A DNA stretch of 64,000 bases. Origin: Methylocystis bryophila (GTDB taxonomy: Bacteria; Pseudomonadota; Alphaproteobacteria; Rhizobiales; Beijerinckiaceae). The DNA is taken from contig NZ_AP027149.1 in NCBI RefSeq assembly GCF_027925445.1, forward strand, positions 1,178,001 to 1,242,000, in the 5' to 3' direction. The notes beneath the pieces are model-generated. The model had not been told where the DNA came from, made no database searches, and saw only the letters and a list, made by a program, of their open reading frames with translations. How positions within the stretch are numbered: the first letter of the stretch is position 1; each line of letters starts with the position of its first letter. Of the stretch, positions 35,345 through 44,277 are shown piece by piece. The translations under genes were made by a program, and so were the position numbers.

Positions 35345-36046
35345 TCAGAAGCGCGGACGAGCGAGCGCGGCGCCATGCGACGAAGGCAAGACCTGGACGA
35401 ATTCGCCGCTCGACTCATCAAGGGCGAAGAGGCTCGCATCCTCGATGCTGAAAAAGGCTCCGTGAAGCGCGAGGCGTCCGGCTCCTTCGGCTTCGACGAC
35501 TTTCTCGAAAGTGCGCAAATTCGCGAGCCCCCGCCTGATCGACTCGCGCGCGAGGCGATCCGCATAGGCCTGGTCGAATGTGGCGGGAGCCGGCGCGATC
35601 GCTCGCGCCGCTGGCGCAATCATCGAGATCCAATTGCCGATGTAGTCTTCCTCGTCGAGGGCGGCCTCGCCAATCAGGTTCTCCAGAAACGCGCGGACGC
35701 CTCCGCAGCGCGCATGGCCGAGCACGACGATATGGCTCACTTGCAGATTGGAGACGGCGTAGTCGATGGCCGCCCAGGAACCATGATGGTAGTTGTTGGA
35801 GGCGTGCGGCGGCACGAGATTAGCGACATTGCGCACGTCGAAGATCTCGCCGGGCTCGGCGTCGAAAATCTCTTCGGGCGTCACGCGCGAGTCGCAGCAG
35901 CCTATGACGAGCGTGTGCGGATGCTGGCCGCGCTTGGCAAGATCATGGAACCTTTCCCGCTCACGATGAAAGCGTCCGGAAAGGAAGGTCTCATAACCTT
36001 CGAGAAGATGGTGGCTGAGCAGGGGCGCTTGGCGTTTCTCGGTCAT
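35345..36046 (-). CDS. Beta-carbonic anhydrase
   Basis: A 233-residue cytoplasmic beta-class enzyme for CO2/bicarbonate exchange. Zinc ligands are Cys50 (GCCDSR), His111 and Cys114 (GHARCGG); Asp52 and Arg54 form the catalytic dyad. The common CSDSR is CCDSR here. No export signal, unlike the enzyme at 16441. It lies 45 bp from the DUF3141 gene stop, on the same strand and downstream of it, so co-transcription is possible. Confidence 0.9.
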   Translation of the reverse strand: MTEKRQAPLLSHHLLEGYETFLSGRFHRERERFHDLAKRGQHPHTLVIGCCDSRVTPEEIFDAEPGEIFDVRNVANLVPPHASNNYHHGSWAAIDYAVSNLQVSHIVVLGHARCGGVRAFLENLIGEAALDEEDYIGNWISMIAPAARAIAPAPATFDQAYADRLARESIRRGLANLRTFEKVVEAEGAGRLALHGAFFSIEDASLFALDESSGEFVQVLPSSHGAALARPRF

Positions 36047-36091
36047 CGCGGCTCGCAGGCGGGGAGAGGGCTTGGTCTTCTGAAGCGATCT

Positions 36092-38557
36092 TCAGGCCGA
36101 AGCGCTCGCGGCGAGCGGATCGCTGTTCGCAACGGAGAGCATGATGGCGGGAAGACCCAAAACCGAGCGGAAACGTTGCAGCATCTTCACCGTCTGCGGA
36201 TCCATGTCGTCGACAGAGCCCGCGATGAACTCCACGACGGCGATGGCGTCCTTGCGCTCGTTTCCTTCCGATAAGAGAACTGGCAAGGTGTTTATCGCCC
36301 GATCCGACTCGAACTCGACGATGATCGATTGCTCGCGGATCAGCGCCGCCCGACGCTCCGCGCCGAGCGATGCGAAGGGCTCGTCCTTCGAGAGAACGGT
36401 CGCAGCTCTCTGCAGTCGGTCGCGCCGCACCGATCCGCGCGACTCGGCGAGGAGAATGAGCATGCGGATAACCGCCTCCTCGAAACCGCCGCGATCCACC
36501 CCGAGCAAGATCGCCTGCACCTCGGGGAGGAAGCGAAGCTCCTTGGGGTCCTTGCGCGTGCGCTCGAACGCATGGGTTGTCGCAACCCAGGTCATGAACG
36601 GCGAGCCGTAAAGCATGAGGAACATGGCTTCAAAGCTCGCGTCGCGCAGGTCGCGACTGAGATCGATGGCCTGCAGTGCCCCCGCCGCCCACCATTTCTC
36701 GAAGGCCAAGAAAGGATTGGCCGGGTCTGCGGCCTTGCGGTCCGAAAGGATATGCTTCGCGGCTTCCTGAACCGGTCGCATAGCGAGATTTTGGCTGGAG
36801 AACATCAAGCGCGACCAGCGCTCGGGATGCATCGCGCTCATCATTCTGGCCGAGTCCGACGTGACCATCGTCTGAACCAGCGGCCGTAGCGAGAGGTCAT
36901 AGATCTCGACGGCGAGCTCCGAAAGCCGGGCGACGGCTGCGAAGCCGACTTCGTCGGACCGATCATTGTCGTCCAACGCCAGCAGGTCGGCCAATTTTCG
37001 CTCTTGGAAATTCACGAGAAATCGCGCGTCCACGCCGTCGCCGATCTGCTCGTCGATTTTCATTTCGTAAAGGCCAGGAGCCAGCGCCTCGATCGTCTTC
37101 ATCGTGGACGCGACTTCGGCATGTTCCTTTCTTGCGATGCTCGAGGAAACGAAGATGCCGAGATGGCCGGTCGTTGCATGGACCATATAGATGATGCGTT
37201 GGCCGCGGATCTTGATCTCGTGCTCGTCGGCGTAGGTGTCGATGATCCAATTGAGCGCCTGCTGGGGAGGTGTGATGTTGTCGGCCAGACTCGTAAAGAC
37301 GATGATCGGCGACCGGATGGCCTTCAAATCGAGCTGGCGCCCTCGCTCGATTCGCGCTTCGCCGCGCGCGAGACGATTGCCGATGAACAGCTGCTCGACG
37401 ATCCAACGGATCTCCGCTTCGTTCATAAAATGCATCCCGCCCCACCAACGCTCGAACTCGAGGAACGTCTTGCGGTCGCGATCGACATTCGCAAACAGGT
37501 CGTAATATTTGCTGAAGTAATTCCGTCCCGGGTTCAGCATGCCGAAATTCGAGACCAGATGAACTCCGTCGAACTCCCCGTTTCCCAAGTCGGCGAGCAT
37601 GACGACGGGCAGCGCGCCGCCGAACAGCCCGGCGAAATATCGCATCGGGTTTTCGCCGACGCGCCCGGACCAGTAGGAGAGCGGCGCGCCATTGATGATG
37701 AGCGGCCCGCTGATCTCGGGGTTCGCGGCGGCGAGGATCATCGTCGCCCAGCCGCCCTGGCAATTCCCGACGATGATCGGCTTGGACGTGTCAGCGTGAC
37801 GCCGCCGAATTTCACCGACGAAGGCGGCCTCCGCCCGCATGACGTCGGCCAGCGTCTGACCGGGTTCCGGATGGGGCCGAAAGACGAGAAAATAGACGGG
37901 ATGTCCATCGCGCAGCGCGACACCCACCTGACTGTCCGCCTTGAAGCCCCCGATTCCCGCGCCATGCCCAGCCCGGGGATCGATGATCAAATAAGGGCGC
38001 TTCCAGTCGAAAACTTCGACGCCGGGCGGCGGCTTGATGCGAAGAAGCACGTAATTGACGGGTCGCGCCAGGTCGCGGCCGTCAAGAATCACGTCGCTCT
38101 CATAGACGAGCACAGGAGGAGCGCCGGCCGCTTCATGAACAAGGTCATTGTCACCTCGTTCGCGCAGCGTATCGAGCGTGAGCATCGCGCGCTGCCAGGC
38201 GTCGACGCCATAGTCATTGGCAGGCGTCAGAAGCCCGCCGTCTCTGGTCGCTGCGGCGAAAAGCTGCTGCACGGATTGCGCCTCGGACCAGTGCGCGCGC
38301 AGGCGCCGTCCGTGCTCCCGCGCCAATTTCTCGAGGCGTCGCGCATAGCCGGTCGTCGCCCTCTGAAGCGCGGCCGCCGCAATCTCTTGGTCTTCGGCCA
38401 GCCGCTTCGGCATGCTCTCGAGGTTGAAGCGCGGCTTCACGATCTGCATCCTTGTGTTGCTTTGGGCTTGGCTGGGCGCGGCTTCGTGCGTCACTACGCC
38501 GCCATTCGGATCCGCTCTTGAAGAAGGCGACAGGTCCTCGCGAGATCCGTCGGACAT
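36092..38557 (-). CDS. DUF3141 protein, PHA-synthase-like alpha/beta hydrolase
   Basis: An 821-residue protein. Residues about 150-480 form an alpha/beta hydrolase in which the nucleophile elbow is GNCQGGW, giving a cysteine (Cys266) as in polyhydroxyalkanoate synthases (GxCxG) rather than serine. PYLIIDPRAGHGAGIGGFK precedes it; the acid may lie in SLADNITPPQQAL and the base in HATTGHLGIF. The C-terminal 300 residues are helical and of unknown role. The family is annotated as DUF3141 and related to PhaC; its reaction is not established. Single gene with a beta-carbonic anhydrase downstream. Confidence 0.8.
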   Translation of the reverse strand: MSDGSREDLSPSSRADPNGGVVTHEAAPSQAQSNTRMQIVKPRFNLESMPKRLAEDQEIAAAALQRATTGYARRLEKLAREHGRRLRAHWSEAQSVQQLFAAATRDGGLLTPANDYGVDAWQRAMLTLDTLRERGDNDLVHEAAGAPPVLVYESDVILDGRDLARPVNYVLLRIKPPPGVEVFDWKRPYLIIDPRAGHGAGIGGFKADSQVGVALRDGHPVYFLVFRPHPEPGQTLADVMRAEAAFVGEIRRRHADTSKPIIVGNCQGGWATMILAAANPEISGPLIINGAPLSYWSGRVGENPMRYFAGLFGGALPVVMLADLGNGEFDGVHLVSNFGMLNPGRNYFSKYYDLFANVDRDRKTFLEFERWWGGMHFMNEAEIRWIVEQLFIGNRLARGEARIERGRQLDLKAIRSPIIVFTSLADNITPPQQALNWIIDTYADEHEIKIRGQRIIYMVHATTGHLGIFVSSSIARKEHAEVASTMKTIEALAPGLYEMKIDEQIGDGVDARFLVNFQERKLADLLALDDNDRSDEVGFAAVARLSELAVEIYDLSLRPLVQTMVTSDSARMMSAMHPERWSRLMFSSQNLAMRPVQEAAKHILSDRKAADPANPFLAFEKWWAAGALQAIDLSRDLRDASFEAMFLMLYGSPFMTWVATTHAFERTRKDPKELRFLPEVQAILLGVDRGGFEEAVIRMLILLAESRGSVRRDRLQRAATVLSKDEPFASLGAERRAALIREQSIIVEFESDRAINTLPVLLSEGNERKDAIAVVEFIAGSVDDMDPQTVKMLQRFRSVLGLPAIMLSVANSDPLAASASA

Positions 38558-38679
38558 CGGCGCCCATCCGTCGCATCATTTTCCTCAGCGCAGGTGACAA
38601 ATCGGTGACCCATTCGATCGCCGGTGGGTTCAGCCTGGCCGCGCCGCGGGCGGGCCGCGCCGGCGAGAGCGGCGCGCCT

Positions 38680-39540
38680 TCAAGCTTTGCGCGCGGGTTT
38701 GCGATCGGCTTCCTCGCTGCGCGCCTGTGCAAGGACCTGATTGAGGGCGCCGCCATACAGCAGCATCGCGGCTAGCCAGTTCAAAAAGATGACGGCGATC
38801 ATGATCGACGCGAGGCCAGCGTAAGTGGACACGTAGTTTTGGGGGAAGCGCACGAGGAAGGCTCCGAACGCGGCGCCGAAACCAAGCCACGCGAGCACCG
38901 TGACCAAGACGCCGGGGGCGATCATCCGCAGGGACCGTCTTCCTGCCGGCAGGTATTTGTGCGCGATGACGAGCACGACGAGAATGACGGCGGAGGAGAC
39001 GCCGTAACGCACGGGCGTATAGAAGGTCGCGAGTCGCTGCGCCGTTTCGGGCGCCGCTTCTTGCAGGTGAGCCCATAGCAGCGGCGCCACCACCATGAGA
39101 AAGGTGAAGGCGAGGAGAGCGACCGCGCCCATGAGCACGAAGAGGATCGCTTCGAGCCGCAGCAGCCACCACGGCCTTGCGTCGCGCAATGCATAGGCTC
39201 GATTGAGGCCGACGCGCAGCGCTTCGACGCCGCTCGCAGAAAAATACAGGGACAGCAGGGCGCCGATCGTCAGCAGGCCGCCGCGTGGCGTGGTCAGGAC
39301 CCTATGAACTTCTGCAGCGATCGGCTCGGCGATGTCCGGCGGCCAGGCGTCGAAGAGCAGCTCGGCCGCCTTGTCGGCGATCTCGGGCGTGCCGAAGAAG
39401 CCGGCGACCGCTCCCACGAAGATCAGAAATGGAAAGATCGTAGTGAGGACGGATAGCGAAATGTGGCTTGCGATCGGCCAGCCGTCATCCTCTACGAATT
39501 TGAGATAGGCCGCATAGGCTAAATTCATGAGTCGATACAT
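38680..39540 (-). CDS. YihY/BrkB-family inner-membrane protein
   Basis: A 286-residue protein with about six membrane helices. Family features: an N-terminal DDGWPIASHISLSVLTTIFPFLIF, LYFSASGVEALRVGLNRAY, and the late TYAGLASIMIAVIFLNWLAAMLLYGGALN, each quoted in part. Formerly miscalled ribonuclease BN; its function is uncertain. I use ATG 39540, which has GAGG just upstream, rather than the TTG at 39606. Confidence 0.82.
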   Translation of the reverse strand: MYRLMNLAYAAYLKFVEDDGWPIASHISLSVLTTIFPFLIFVGAVAGFFGTPEIADKAAELLFDAWPPDIAEPIAAEVHRVLTTPRGGLLTIGALLSLYFSASGVEALRVGLNRAYALRDARPWWLLRLEAILFVLMGAVALLAFTFLMVVAPLLWAHLQEAAPETAQRLATFYTPVRYGVSSAVILVVLVIAHKYLPAGRRSLRMIAPGVLVTVLAWLGFGAAFGAFLVRFPQNYVSTYAGLASIMIAVIFLNWLAAMLLYGGALNQVLAQARSEEADRKPARKA

Positions 39541-39731
39541 CGAGCCTCGAATGCAGCGGCGCTTCTCGGATGAGGCCCACATGGCGTCGAGGGGGCGTGG
39601 AGGCAATGCCTGCGCCGAAGGACGCGCCCGCTCTTTTCGTCAGTCGACAGCTAAAGCCCCGATGACTCTTATTCGGCTCCATTCTAAAAACGAAACCGCC
39701 GCCCGGCGCCCGAGACGGGCGACGGCTCTGT

Positions 39732-39843
39732 CAGAGCATGTCACGGAAAAGTGCGAAGCGGTTTTCCGGTCATGACATGCTCCACCTTTGATTTGGCGCG
39801 ATTCCTTATCGCTCGAACGATTCCGTTCGAGCGGGAAACGCGC
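39732..39843 (-). repeat. Dispersed intergenic repeat, modules B and A (inverted)
   Basis: A close reverse-oriented copy: GCATGTCACGGAAAAGTGCG, GGTTTTCCGGTCATGACATGC (in part), then GGCGCGATTCC and CGCTCGAACG..CGTTCGAGCG. It lies between the YihY gene and the end of the glycine-rich gene. Confidence 0.8.
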
Positions 39844-39862
39844 TAGCGCGCGCGGAAGCCGC

Positions 39863-40795
39863 TCAGCCGTGGCGCTTTCTCTGATACAGGCCGGCGAGCG
39901 CCAGGGCCGTGAGCCCGGCGAGCCCCGCGCCCGGCGTCGGAGCCGGGACGAGGGAGATGTCCACAAGCCCGTTCGAGTGAGGACTGAAGCCGAAAAGGGG
40001 GCCCGTCGCATTGGCGGCGAGGAAGGAGCCGCCACCGCCGCCACCTTCGCCTCCAAAGCCGTCGCCGCCATAGCCGCCACTATAACCGCCGCCGCCGCCC
40101 CCGCCGCCGACACCGGAATAACTCCCACCGCCGCCGCCGCCGCCGCCATAGCCTCCAGTGGGTTGGCAGATGAGAACCGGGGGGCAGAAGCCGAACCCGC
40201 CCATGCCGCCGTCGGTAAAGCTGAGGCCGCCGGTACTGGTGGGGAGGAAGGCGTCACCGCCGTTGCGGCTGAAGCCGCCGCCCCCACCTCCGCCTCCGCC
40301 GACGAATGCGCCGCCGTTGCCGCCCTGGCCCCCGACGTCGCCGTTATTGCCGGGCAATCCATTTCCCCCGGCGCCCGACGTTCCTCCGCCGCCTCCCCCG
40401 CCAGCGACGACCAGGGGTGTGAAGCTCGCTGGAGGCGGTGGAGGAAGCTGAGTGTCCCAGGCGCCCAGAACGACATAGGTCCCGCCGCCCCCGCCGCCGT
40501 AGCTTCCGGCGCCTCCTACCGCAATGGTCAGCGTCTGCCCCGCCGTGAGCGCAACACGCCCGCCGATTTCGGCTCCAAAACCGCCTGCTGCGCCGAGGCC
40601 GCCGCCCTGCGCCCCGAAAGCTGTGATGTCATAGAGACCCGTCGTCGGAACGCTGTACGATTGCAAGAAGCCCGTATAATCAAAGATCGTCACGCCGGCC
40701 TTTGCAGCGTTCGGGGCCATGGCCGAGAGCGCCAAGACCCCCGCGGAGACGAGGTGGAGGAATACTTTGCAACTGAAAAGATCTTGCGCTGACAC
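39863..40795 (-). CDS. Glycine-rich exported protein with a PEP-CTERM-like C terminus
   Basis: A 310-residue protein. An N-terminal export signal (LVSAGVLALSAMAPNAAKA) is followed by a beta segment (TIFDYTGFLQSYSVPTTGLYDITAFGAQGG), a very glycine-rich region (residues about 65-275, with runs of eight or nine Gly) and an end of the form VPAPTPGAGLAGLTALALAGLYQRKRHG (in part): proline motif, hydrophobic helix, basic tail, as in PEP-CTERM/exosortase substrates. It may be a surface or matrix protein. GTG start at 40795. No exosortase gene is in the window. Confidence 0.72.
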   Translation of the reverse strand: MSAQDLFSCKVFLHLVSAGVLALSAMAPNAAKAGVTIFDYTGFLQSYSVPTTGLYDITAFGAQGGGLGAAGGFGAEIGGRVALTAGQTLTIAVGGAGSYGGGGGGTYVVLGAWDTQLPPPPPASFTPLVVAGGGGGGGTSGAGGNGLPGNNGDVGGQGGNGGAFVGGGGGGGGGFSRNGGDAFLPTSTGGLSFTDGGMGGFGFCPPVLICQPTGGYGGGGGGGGSYSGVGGGGGGGGYSGGYGGDGFGGEGGGGGGSFLAANATGPLFGFSPHSNGLVDISLVPAPTPGAGLAGLTALALAGLYQRKRHG

Positions 40796-40962
40796 CTGAG
40801 CCCCCTGGCTAGGATTCGCTGTCGCTATAATCTAACGAGGATAGGAAAGTAACAAGGTGATTTTCAATATCCGTGACTTATTGCCACATGCGTATATTTC
40901 CGTGTCATTGAGTATTATTACCTAGGGCGGCTTTTGAATTTTGGCGTCATCGCCTCTTCGGG

Positions 40963-41571
40963 CTATGCCGGTTGCGTGAACGCCTTTCGGGCGCCCGCCG
41001 CCTGTTCCCGGACGAAGCATTCCTCCACGTGATCGTTGATGAGGCCCATGGCCTGCATGAAGGCATAAACAGTGGTCGGGCCGACGAAGGACCAGCCACG
41101 CTTCTTCAAGTCTTTCGACAATGCAATGGACGCGGCCGAAGTCGATGCCGTCTGTGGCGCGGCCAGTTCATCCGCCTTCGGCTCGAAGCGCCAGACATAG
41201 GCGGCGAGCGAGCCCTCCTGTTTCACCAGCTCTTGCGCCCGTTTCGCATTGTTGATGACGGCGACGATTTTGCCGCGATGACGGACGATGCCGGCGTCTT
41301 GCAGCAGACGCTCCACATCCGCATCGGTGAAGTCGGCGATGCGATGAAAATCGAACCCATGAAACGCGGCCCGAAAGTTCTCACGTTTGGCGAGAATCGT
41401 CCGCCAACTCAGGCCCGACTGAAATCCTTCGAGGCACAGCTTCTCGAACAGGCGGCGATCGTCACCGACTGGGAAGCCCCACTCGGTGTCGTGATAGGCG
41501 AGGAATTCAGGCGCAGCGGCGCACCAGCGGCAGCGCGGGCGCTCGTCCGGGCCCGTGATCGTCGTGCTCAT
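40963..41571 (-). CDS. tag: DNA-3-methyladenine glycosylase I
   Basis: Removes 3-methyladenine from alkylated DNA, starting base excision repair. The 202-residue protein has the Tag motifs: RCRWCAAAPEFLAYHDTEWG with zinc-binding Cys and His, FEKLCLEGFQSGLSWRTILAKRENFRAAF, and SFVGPTTVYAFMQAMGLINDHVEECF, in part. It is the last gene of a TetR-YciI-tag operon, 3 bp after the YciI stop, so it is likely controlled by that TetR regulator. Confidence 0.95.
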   Translation of the reverse strand: MSTTITGPDERPRCRWCAAAPEFLAYHDTEWGFPVGDDRRLFEKLCLEGFQSGLSWRTILAKRENFRAAFHGFDFHRIADFTDADVERLLQDAGIVRHRGKIVAVINNAKRAQELVKQEGSLAAYVWRFEPKADELAAPQTASTSAASIALSKDLKKRGWSFVGPTTVYAFMQAMGLINDHVEECFVREQAAGARKAFTQPA

Positions 41572-41574
41572 GTC

Positions 41575-41859
41575 TCAGGCTTTCAGAAAGGCGAGCCGGT
41601 CATCGGTGCGACCCGGCGAAATGACGAGAATTTGGGCGCTGACCACGCCTTCGGCGACAAAAGGATCGTCCTGCACCCGCGCCTCTATTTCCTCTGGCGA
41701 CGCCTTATGCGCAAGGATCGCGCCGCCGGCATTCGGCTGGAGGCTTCCTGCCGCCAAGAATACGCCGTCGTCGAAACCGCGTTTGATCCAGGCATTGTGC
41801 CCGTCCATGAACTCTGGGGCCTTGGACTTGTCGGCAAAGCGAAGGGTAATGACGAACAT
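41575..41859 (-). CDS. YciI-family protein
   Basis: A 94-residue ferredoxin-like-fold protein: FVITLRFADKSKAPEFMDGHNAWIKRGFDDGVFLAAGSL, with the conserved His of the putative active site, and DPFVAEGVVSAQILVISPGR, each in part. The family includes small dehalogenase-like or dioxygenase-like enzymes; no specific reaction can be given. ATG 41859 has GGAG five bases upstream. Middle gene of the TetR operon. Confidence 0.85.
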   Translation of the reverse strand: MFVITLRFADKSKAPEFMDGHNAWIKRGFDDGVFLAAGSLQPNAGGAILAHKASPEEIEARVQDDPFVAEGVVSAQILVISPGRTDDRLAFLKA

Positions 41860-41869
41860 GGCTGCTCCG

Positions 41870-42469
41870 TCAGGCGGGTTGGTGGAAATGAGGTCGTGAT
41901 GCGAGCGGGCGTTGTGCTTGCAGCCACGCTTCCATGTCGGCGACCTCGCGGCGGATGAAATCCTCATCGTGGAAGGCGGTCGCGAGCGTCGCAACGCCCT
42001 GGCTACGCATCAAGACGTGGAGAGCCAATGTATCGGCGTCAGCTTCACGCCCTAGCGCGGCAAACTGCCTGGCCAGCCAGCTACGGAACAGGGTGAATAG
42101 GCGGGCTGCATCGTCCTTCGCGGCGTGATCGAGCTTCGCCAGCTCGTTGCAGAGCGTGCCGACCGGGCATCCATGCGCCATGATTTTCGTTTGGTTCGCG
42201 ATGAGAATGCGCACGAATCTGCGGATACGGTCCGCGGGCGCTTCGGCATCCTGCTCCCAAGCGTCCAGCAGGGCGCGTGTGGCCGCCATGCGCTGCTCGA
42301 TCACCGCGTGGAGAATCTCGTCCTTGGACTTGAAGTGGTAATAGAAATTGCCTCGCGACAGCCCGACGTCCTTGGCGATGTCGGCGAAGGAGGTGGCCTC
42401 ATACCCATGCTCGTAGAAAAGCCTGTCGGCGACAGCCACGATTTGTTGGCGCGTTTCGCTCGCGCTCAT
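41870..42469 (-). CDS. TetR-family transcriptional repressor
   Basis: A 199-residue regulator. The N-terminal helix-turn-helix (IVAVADRLFYEHGYEATSFADIAKDVGLSRGNFYYHFKSKDEIL, residues about 10-53) is typical, and the C-terminal ligand domain contains HGCPVGTLCNEL with two cysteines, as seen in TetR proteins that respond to electrophiles. GGAG lies six bases before ATG 42469. It heads the operon with YciI and tag; the palindrome at 42517-42556 is the evident operator. The inducer could be an alkylating or reactive compound, given the tag neighbour (inference). Confidence 0.9.
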   Translation of the reverse strand: MSASETRQQIVAVADRLFYEHGYEATSFADIAKDVGLSRGNFYYHFKSKDEILHAVIEQRMAATRALLDAWEQDAEAPADRIRRFVRILIANQTKIMAHGCPVGTLCNELAKLDHAAKDDAARLFTLFRSWLARQFAALGREADADTLALHVLMRSQGVATLATAFHDEDFIRREVADMEAWLQAQRPLASRPHFHQPA

Positions 42470-42516
42470 AGGGGGCTCCACGATCTTGGCGCGACGAGAG
42501 AAGGGGTCAGTCGTGT

Positions 42517-42556
42517 GTAGGACATCTGACCTAGATTTATAGGTCGGATGTCCTAC
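42517..42556. promoter_or_regulatory. Probable TetR operator, 40-bp near-perfect palindrome
   Basis: Two 17-bp arms, GTAGGACATCTGACCTA and TAGGTCGGATGTCCTAC, separated by GATTTA. They match at 16 of 17 positions when one is inverted. The site lies 48 bp upstream of the TetR start, the only nearby gene on that side, which makes autoregulation the natural reading. The divergent kinase gene at 42706 starts 150 bp away and may also be affected. Confidence 0.85.
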
Positions 42557-42705
42557 AAAAGCAAGACCTGCCGAACGCGATGGAGCCGCCAGCCTGCCCA
42601 GCGCGAGGCTTGACTGTTACGTTGACCCGGCGAAGATAACCCCGCTACGGCTCCCGATACCTGCGTTGCCGTAGCTTAACTGTCTGCGAGCGGGGATGAG
42701 ACTCT

Positions 42706-44277
42706 ATGTTGAGCATCAAAGACCTCGGCGAAGCCTTCACGCAGACCGCGGGCGTTGGGGAATGTGGACGCAACATCTGCTTTTCTGAATTGATCGACCA
42801 AATGCCCACCGCGGTGTATTCGACCGATGTCGAAGGGCGGGTAACTTATTTCAATCGTGCCGCGGCTCAACTGGCCGGTCGAGAGCCCCAAATCGGCAGT
42901 GACAGCTGGTGCATCACCTGGAAGCTTTACCGGCCAGACGGCTCTTTTTTACCGCATGATGAGTGCCCCATGGCGCTCGCGCTGAAAGAGCTCCGAAACA
43001 TTCGAGGAGCAGAAGCGATCGTCGAAAGACCTGATGGGAGCCGTGTCTGGGTAGAGGCTTACCCGACCGTTCTTTATGGCGCCGACGGGCAGGTCACAGG
43101 AGCCGTCAACGTCTTAATCGATATCACCGAGCGCAAAAGGGCGGCTGAAGCTTTAGCCGAGGCGGACAGGCGGAAGGTCGAATTCTTGGCTCAGCTTAGC
43201 CATGAGTTGCGTAACCCGCTCTCGCCTGTTCGCAACGGTCTGGACGTCCTGCGCAGCGCCGGCCCGCTCAGGCCGCCCCTCGATCGCCTGCTTGTCGCGA
43301 TGGATGGACAGGTCGAGCATTTGATCCGCCTTGTGGATGATCTTTTGGATATCTCCCGCATCAGCCTCGGCAAGTTCGAGATGCAAAAGCAACGCGTGGA
43401 TATCGCGGTCCCGCTGGGCCGAGCCGTCGACATGAGCCGGCACCTCGTCGAATCCGAAGACCTCGACCTCCGCCTGAACCTATCCTGCAAGCCGATGCCA
43501 GTCGACGGCGACTCGGTCCGGCTGACGCAAGTCTTCTCCAATCTTCTGAGTAACGCCGCCAAGCACACACCGCGCGGCGGGAATATACAGATCACGCTGG
43601 ACAGAGTCGGCAGCGAAGCGGTCGTGAGCGTCGCTGATACCGGCGCGGGGATTTCGACGGAGCTGCTGCCGCATATTTTCGACCCCTTTGTGCAAGGGGC
43701 GGCGAAAGAGGGGGTCTTGAGGCCGGGGCTGGGCATCGGCTTGGCGCTGGCTCGCAAGATCACGGAGATGCACGGCGGCGCGGTCGAGGCGAAGAGCGAC
43801 GGCGAGGGACGCGGGAGCGTTTTTACCGTGAGACTGCCTCTTCTGGGAGACGCAAGGATTGAATCGCCCGCTCCGAGTAGATCACCCGCGCGTTTAGAAG
43901 GGGCGCGGCGGGTTCTGGTGGTCGACGATGTGCCCGATGTGGCCGAGGCTCTCGCTTTTTTGCTCGACGTCCTGGGCGCAGAAGTTCGTGTCGCGCACGG
44001 CGGCGAGCAGGGGCTGGCGATCTGCTCCGCGTTTGAGCCCGAGTTGGTGCTGCTCGATCTCTCCATGCCGGAAATGGACGGGTTCGAGACAGCCCGCCGG
44101 ATCCGGGAAACGCCGGGGGGAAGAGGAGTGAGACTGGTGGCCTTGACCGGATTCAGCGAAGAGCACGCGCGAGCGCAAACGCAGGAGGCGGGCTTTGACG
44201 ATCAACTGACTAAGCCTGCCCGTCTCGAGTGGCTCGAGGAGCAGCTCGCCTTGGCCCCGGCGGGAGCGGCGCACTAG
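42706..44277 (+). CDS. PAS-containing hybrid histidine kinase with a receiver domain
   Basis: A 523-residue soluble protein. PAS domain at about 30-140 (MPTAVYSTDVEGRVTYFN), HisKA with LSHELRNPLSP and phosphoacceptor His166, HATPase with N box (SNAAKHTP), G1 DTGAG at 311-315 and G2 GLGIGLAL at 341-348, then a receiver domain at about 402-515 with VVDD and phosphoacceptor Asp451 (LLDLSMPEMDG). No membrane segment, so it senses a cytoplasmic signal. No separate output protein adjoins it. Divergent from the TetR operon. Confidence 0.92.
   Translation: MLSIKDLGEAFTQTAGVGECGRNICFSELIDQMPTAVYSTDVEGRVTYFNRAAAQLAGREPQIGSDSWCITWKLYRPDGSFLPHDECPMALALKELRNIRGAEAIVERPDGSRVWVEAYPTVLYGADGQVTGAVNVLIDITERKRAAEALAEADRRKVEFLAQLSHELRNPLSPVRNGLDVLRSAGPLRPPLDRLLVAMDGQVEHLIRLVDDLLDISRISLGKFEMQKQRVDIAVPLGRAVDMSRHLVESEDLDLRLNLSCKPMPVDGDSVRLTQVFSNLLSNAAKHTPRGGNIQITLDRVGSEAVVSVADTGAGISTELLPHIFDPFVQGAAKEGVLRPGLGIGLALARKITEMHGGAVEAKSDGEGRGSVFTVRLPLLGDARIESPAPSRSPARLEGARRVLVVDDVPDVAEALAFLLDVLGAEVRVAHGGEQGLAICSAFEPELVLLDLSMPEMDGFETARRIRETPGGRGVRLVALTGFSEEHARAQTQEAGFDDQLTKPARLEWLEEQLALAPAGAAH

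Noticed and set aside
37004..38521. 505-codon frame opposite the DUF3141 gene
   Set aside because: Antisense shadow of a protein with a recognisable family; no start signal or domain.
40020..40500. CRISPR-like or minisatellite array
   Set aside because: The periodic GCC/CCG pattern comes from poly-glycine codons of the glycine-rich gene; there are no regular spacers.
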